Assembly: GCA_965198795.1 (NCBI GenBank)
Contig: OZ240674.1
Coordinates: 310,001-374,000, forward strand
Reading direction: 5' to 3'
DNA from: G965198795 sp965198795
Lineage (GTDB): Bacteria; Pseudomonadota; Alphaproteobacteria; Rhodospirillales; Casp-alpha2
DNA: 64,000 nucleotides
Below are positions 61,509-64,000 of this stretch, piece by piece (position 1 is the first letter of the stretch; each line of letters starts with the position of its first letter). Below the pieces are notes generated by a model. It was given only the letters and a program-made list of their open reading frames with translations, was not told the DNA's origin and did no database searches. The translations under genes and the position numbers were made by a program.

Positions 61509-62549
61509 ATGTTTTCCCGTCTGTTTGGCTTTTTATCCGCTGACATGGCCATCGATCTTGGCACGGCGAACACGCTTGTTTACGTCAAGGGCAAGGGCAT
61601 CGTTCTAAACGAGCCCTCCGTTGTCGCCATCGCCGAGGTGAAAGGCAAGAAACAAGTCCTGGCCGTCGGCGAGGAAGCCAAGCAAATGCTCGGTCGAACA
61701 CCCGGCAATATCCGCGCGATCCGGCCGCTTCGAGATGGCGTTATCGCCGACTTCGAAGTCGCCGAGGAAATGATCAAATACTTCATCCGCAAGGTCCACA
61801 ACCGGCGGAGCTTCGCATCACCCCTGGTGATCGTCTGTGTGCCGTCCGGTTCCACGGCTGTTGAGCGCCGCGCCATTCAAGAGTCTGCGGAAAGCGCGGG
61901 CGCACGCAAAGTCTTCTTGATTGAAGAACCGATGGCCGCGGCCATCGGCGCCGGCCTGCCCGTCACCGAGCCCACAGGCTCCATGGTGGTCGACATCGGC
62001 GGCGGCACGACGGAAGTCGCCGTGCTGTCCTTGGGCGGTATCGTCTATTCCCGGTCCGTTCGGGTCGGAGGCGACAAGATGGATGAAGCGATCATCGCCT
62101 ATATTCGCCGGAACCATAATCTCCTGGTCGGCGAGGGGTCCGCCGCCCGCATCAAGGAAGACATTGGTTCCGCCTGCGCTCCACAAAACAGCGACGGCGA
62201 AACCATGGAGATCAAGGGCCGCGACCTGATGAATGGCGTGCCGAAGGAACTCGTTATTTCCGAGCGCCAGATTTCCGAAAGTCTGGCTGAGCCCGTCAGC
62301 GCAATTATTGAAGCCGTAAAGGTCGCGCTTGAGCATACCGCGCCGGAATTGGCCGCGGACATTGTGGACAAGGGCATCGTCCTCACCGGCGGCGGCGCGC
62401 TCCTTGGGAACCTTGATTACGTACTGCGTCACGCCACGGGCCTGCCCGTTTCCATCGCCGACGACCCCTTGAGTTGCGTGGTGCTCGGCACCGGCCGCGC
62501 CTTGGAGGAAATGAAGCGTCTGAAAGACGTGCTCACCAGTATGTATTGA
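61509..62549 (+). CDS. mreB: MreB, actin-like rod-shape protein
   Basis: The 346-residue protein has DLGTANTLVYVKGKGIVLNEPSVVAI (phosphate 1), VVDIGGGTTEVAVLSLGGIV (phosphate 2) and VLTGGGALLGNLD (adenosine) motifs of the actin fold. A membrane-binding amphipathic N-terminus precedes them (MFSRLFGFLS). It polymerises on the inner membrane and directs lateral wall synthesis, so the organism is probably rod-shaped or helical. It leads mreB-mreC-mreD. Confidence 0.97.
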   Translation: MFSRLFGFLSADMAIDLGTANTLVYVKGKGIVLNEPSVVAIAEVKGKKQVLAVGEEAKQMLGRTPGNIRAIRPLRDGVIADFEVAEEMIKYFIRKVHNRRSFASPLVIVCVPSGSTAVERRAIQESAESAGARKVFLIEEPMAAAIGAGLPVTEPTGSMVVDIGGGTTEVAVLSLGGIVYSRSVRVGGDKMDEAIIAYIRRNHNLLVGEGSAARIKEDIGSACAPQNSDGETMEIKGRDLMNGVPKELVISERQISESLAEPVSAIIEAVKVALEHTAPELAADIVDKGIVLTGGGALLGNLDYVLRHATGLPVSIADDPLSCVVLGTGRALEEMKRLKDVLTSMY

Positions 62550-62742
62550 GGGATTATGCGGGCTTGTCCGCAAAACCTGATACTGTTATCAACAAATATA
62601 TTTAGCGTCCCGGAACGGCTGTCCTCTTCGTAGTCGCCAACTCATTTAAATAGTCCCCGTTTAGGAGACTTTAACGGAACTCAGGCGAGAAGATGGCAAT
62701 CTTGGACGCCGCCCGTGTTATTACAGATACAGAGGCCATGCC

Positions 62743-63744
62743 GTGAAAGACGGCCAACGCACCCTCAGCCGTGTTGCTCAGCCGATTAAAAATATCGCGT
62801 TGCGCTTCGCCTACGCTGGCCTGTTTATCAGCGCCTTCGCCCTGATGATGCTGGGTAAGGTCGACGCCGACGTCATGGAACGGCTGCGCGCTCAGATGAC
62901 GGACGCCGTTGCGCCCATACTGGAAGTCGCGTCGAAGCCGCTGGAGGCGGTTGAGCAGATTTTCACTAATGTCGAGAACATGGTGAACGTGTTCGAGGAG
63001 AACGACCGCTTGAGAACGGAACGCGGGCGCCTGATGCATTGGAAGGCGCTGGCGGAAAAGCTCGAAGCAGAGAACCGCGAACTGCGCGGTCTGTTGAACG
63101 CGGTTCATGAGAAAGAGCCGCGCTTTGTCACAGGGCGCGTGATTGCCGACGCGGGCGGCGTTTTTTCCAATAGCGTCATCGTCAACGCGGGCGGGCGGAA
63201 CGGCCTTCACAAGGGCCAGGCCGCCGTCACTGAAGACGGATTGGTGGGACGGTTGACCCATGTGGGCTCGCGCTCCGCGCGTATCTTGCTGGTCACCGAT
63301 TTGAACGCCCGCATTCCGGTGCTCGTTGAAGAGACAGGCGCCCGTGCGATCATGTTCGGCGCGAACCAGGGGCTGCCGCGTTTGAAGCATCGTTTGGCCG
63401 GCTCCTTCGCCAGCGAGGGAGATCGCATTGTGACTTCCGGAGACGCCGGCGTATTCCCGCCGGGCCTGGCTGTCGGACGAGTTGCGTCCGTCAATGAGGA
63501 CGGTGTGTTGATCCAGCCCTTCGTCGATATGGCGCGGCTGGATTTCGTTCGGATTTTGAGCTTTGGTCCGGCCGGCATCGTGCGGCCGCCGGAGCGCGAG
63601 GACACAAGACTCAAAGGCCCAGCCGTTCGGCCTCGAGCCGCTTTTGACGACGGGGCCGGGGAGGCCGCCGGAACGCCGGCCCGGTCCGCCGTCACCCTTA
63701 TCCCCGTCGCCATTCCCAATTCATCGGAGAACGCGGAGCAATGA
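62743..63744 (+). CDS. mreC: MreC, rod-shape scaffold protein
   Basis: The 333-residue protein from GTG 62743 has one N-terminal membrane helix (LRFAYAGLFISAFALMMLG). A coiled coil of about 60-115 follows (VFEENDRLRTERGRLMHWKALAEKLEAENRELRGLL). The periplasmic beta-barrel domain has VIADAGGVFSNSVIVNAGGRNGLHKGQAA and GDRIVTSGDAGVFPPGLAVGRV. A disordered tail ends it. It links MreB to the penicillin-binding proteins. Its stop overlaps the mreD start by ATGA. Confidence 0.94.
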   Translation: MKDGQRTLSRVAQPIKNIALRFAYAGLFISAFALMMLGKVDADVMERLRAQMTDAVAPILEVASKPLEAVEQIFTNVENMVNVFEENDRLRTERGRLMHWKALAEKLEAENRELRGLLNAVHEKEPRFVTGRVIADAGGVFSNSVIVNAGGRNGLHKGQAAVTEDGLVGRLTHVGSRSARILLVTDLNARIPVLVEETGARAIMFGANQGLPRLKHRLAGSFASEGDRIVTSGDAGVFPPGLAVGRVASVNEDGVLIQPFVDMARLDFVRILSFGPAGIVRPPEREDTRLKGPAVRPRAAFDDGAGEAAGTPARSAVTLIPVAIPNSSENAEQ

Positions 63745-64000
63745 GGCGCACATTCTGGCATCGGCTGGACCTGTTCGCACGGCAACTGACCCCGTTTGCA
63801 TTGACTGTTCTGCTGGTCATTCTGAATGTGCTGCCGACTCAACTGCCGGGTTTGGCGTCGGTGCTGCCGGTGTTACCTATGATCTCGGTCTATCATTGGT
63901 CCATCCACCACCCGAACCTGATGCCGGCTTATGCGGTTTTCCTGATCGGCATCTTCCACGATGGTTTGGTGGGAACGCCGTTTGGGCTGCACGCGCTGAT
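63741..64000 (+). CDS. mreD: MreD, rod-shape membrane protein (3' truncated by window)
   Basis: The first 86 codons are present: a short cytoplasmic start (RRTFWHRLDLFARQ), hydrophobic helices (TPFALTVLLVILNVL and LPMISVYHW), and FLIGIFHDGLVGTPFGLHAL, the conserved MreD motif with its D-x-x-x-G-x-P-x-G pattern. It is coupled to mreC by a four-base overlap and completes the elongasome cluster. Confidence 0.92.
   Translation, partial: MRRTFWHRLDLFARQLTPFALTVLLVILNVLPTQLPGLASVLPVLPMISVYHWSIHHPNLMPAYAVFLIGIFHDGLVGTPFGLHAL

Overview
The window reads as chromosome from a GC-rich alphaproteobacterium. Lineage markers are GcrA, a ChpT-type phosphotransferase, alpha-type SspB, DUF3126, and a circularly permuted two-piece tmRNA. 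The hflK-hflC-DUF2065-degP block and the FdsA/FdsB formate dehydrogenase suggest something Rhodospirillales-like, which is inference; no rRNA is present. Most of the window is dense housekeeping sequence. It is broken by three patches of decayed accessory DNA near 0-1 kb, 37.5-39.2 kb and 46-50 kb.

Layout. 0-1 kb: the tail of a probable BglII-like restriction enzyme and a dispersed repeat. 1-4.5 kb: ilvB-ilvN-ilvC on the minus strand. 4.8-6.7 kb: miaA and serB, divergent. 6.8-12 kb: the hflK-hflC-DUF2065-degP membrane proteostasis operon, with mrp divergent from it. 12.1-14.5 kb: thyA-folA, then tmRNA (ssrA) followed by sspB. 14.5-15.7 kb: a long stretch with no convincing gene and a 12-bp tandem repeat. 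15.7-22.1 kb: M19 dipeptidase-like protein, MDR reductase, gcrA, methylmalonyl-CoA mutase, aspartate aminotransferase. 22.3-25.2 kb: a VIT/VWA surface protein and its dedicated sortase. 25.4-32.7 kb: a minus-strand series chpT, hybrid cheA, cheY, cheB, cheR, GNAT, and a cereblon-like CULT protein. 33-37.5 kb: NAD-linked formate dehydrogenase. 37.5-39.2 kb: vsr pseudogene and broken transposases. 39.2-45.8 kb: polA, a zinc-finger protein, an ABC ATPase, a lipoprotein hydrolase, an FAD oxidoreductase. 46-50 kb: tRNA-Arg, repeats, IS5 and dCTP-deaminase-like remnants, fumarase, a dead IS1595 transposase. 50-54.4 kb: OPT transporter, DUF3126, leuA. 54.4-61.2 kb: a dimethylglycine-dehydrogenase-like enzyme and RpiR regulator, divergent from a four-gene polar amino acid ABC transporter. 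61.5-64 kb: mreB-mreC-mreD, the last cut by the window edge.

The functional groupings that stand out are these. The tagging RNA sits directly upstream of the adaptor that recognises its tag. The chemotaxis operon carries its CheW functions inside CheA and ends in a thalidomide-pocket (CULT) protein. A sortase is paired with a single substrate. An uptake and demethylation module has a probable RpiR operator inside its promoter. I saw no phage, CRISPR array or intact mobile element. The best candidates for new biology are the CULT/GNAT tail of the chemotaxis operon, the sortase pair, and several well-formed but unexplained DNA arrays: 10-bp phased repeats before fumA, a perfect palindrome before fds, and DnaA-box-like sites before gcrA.
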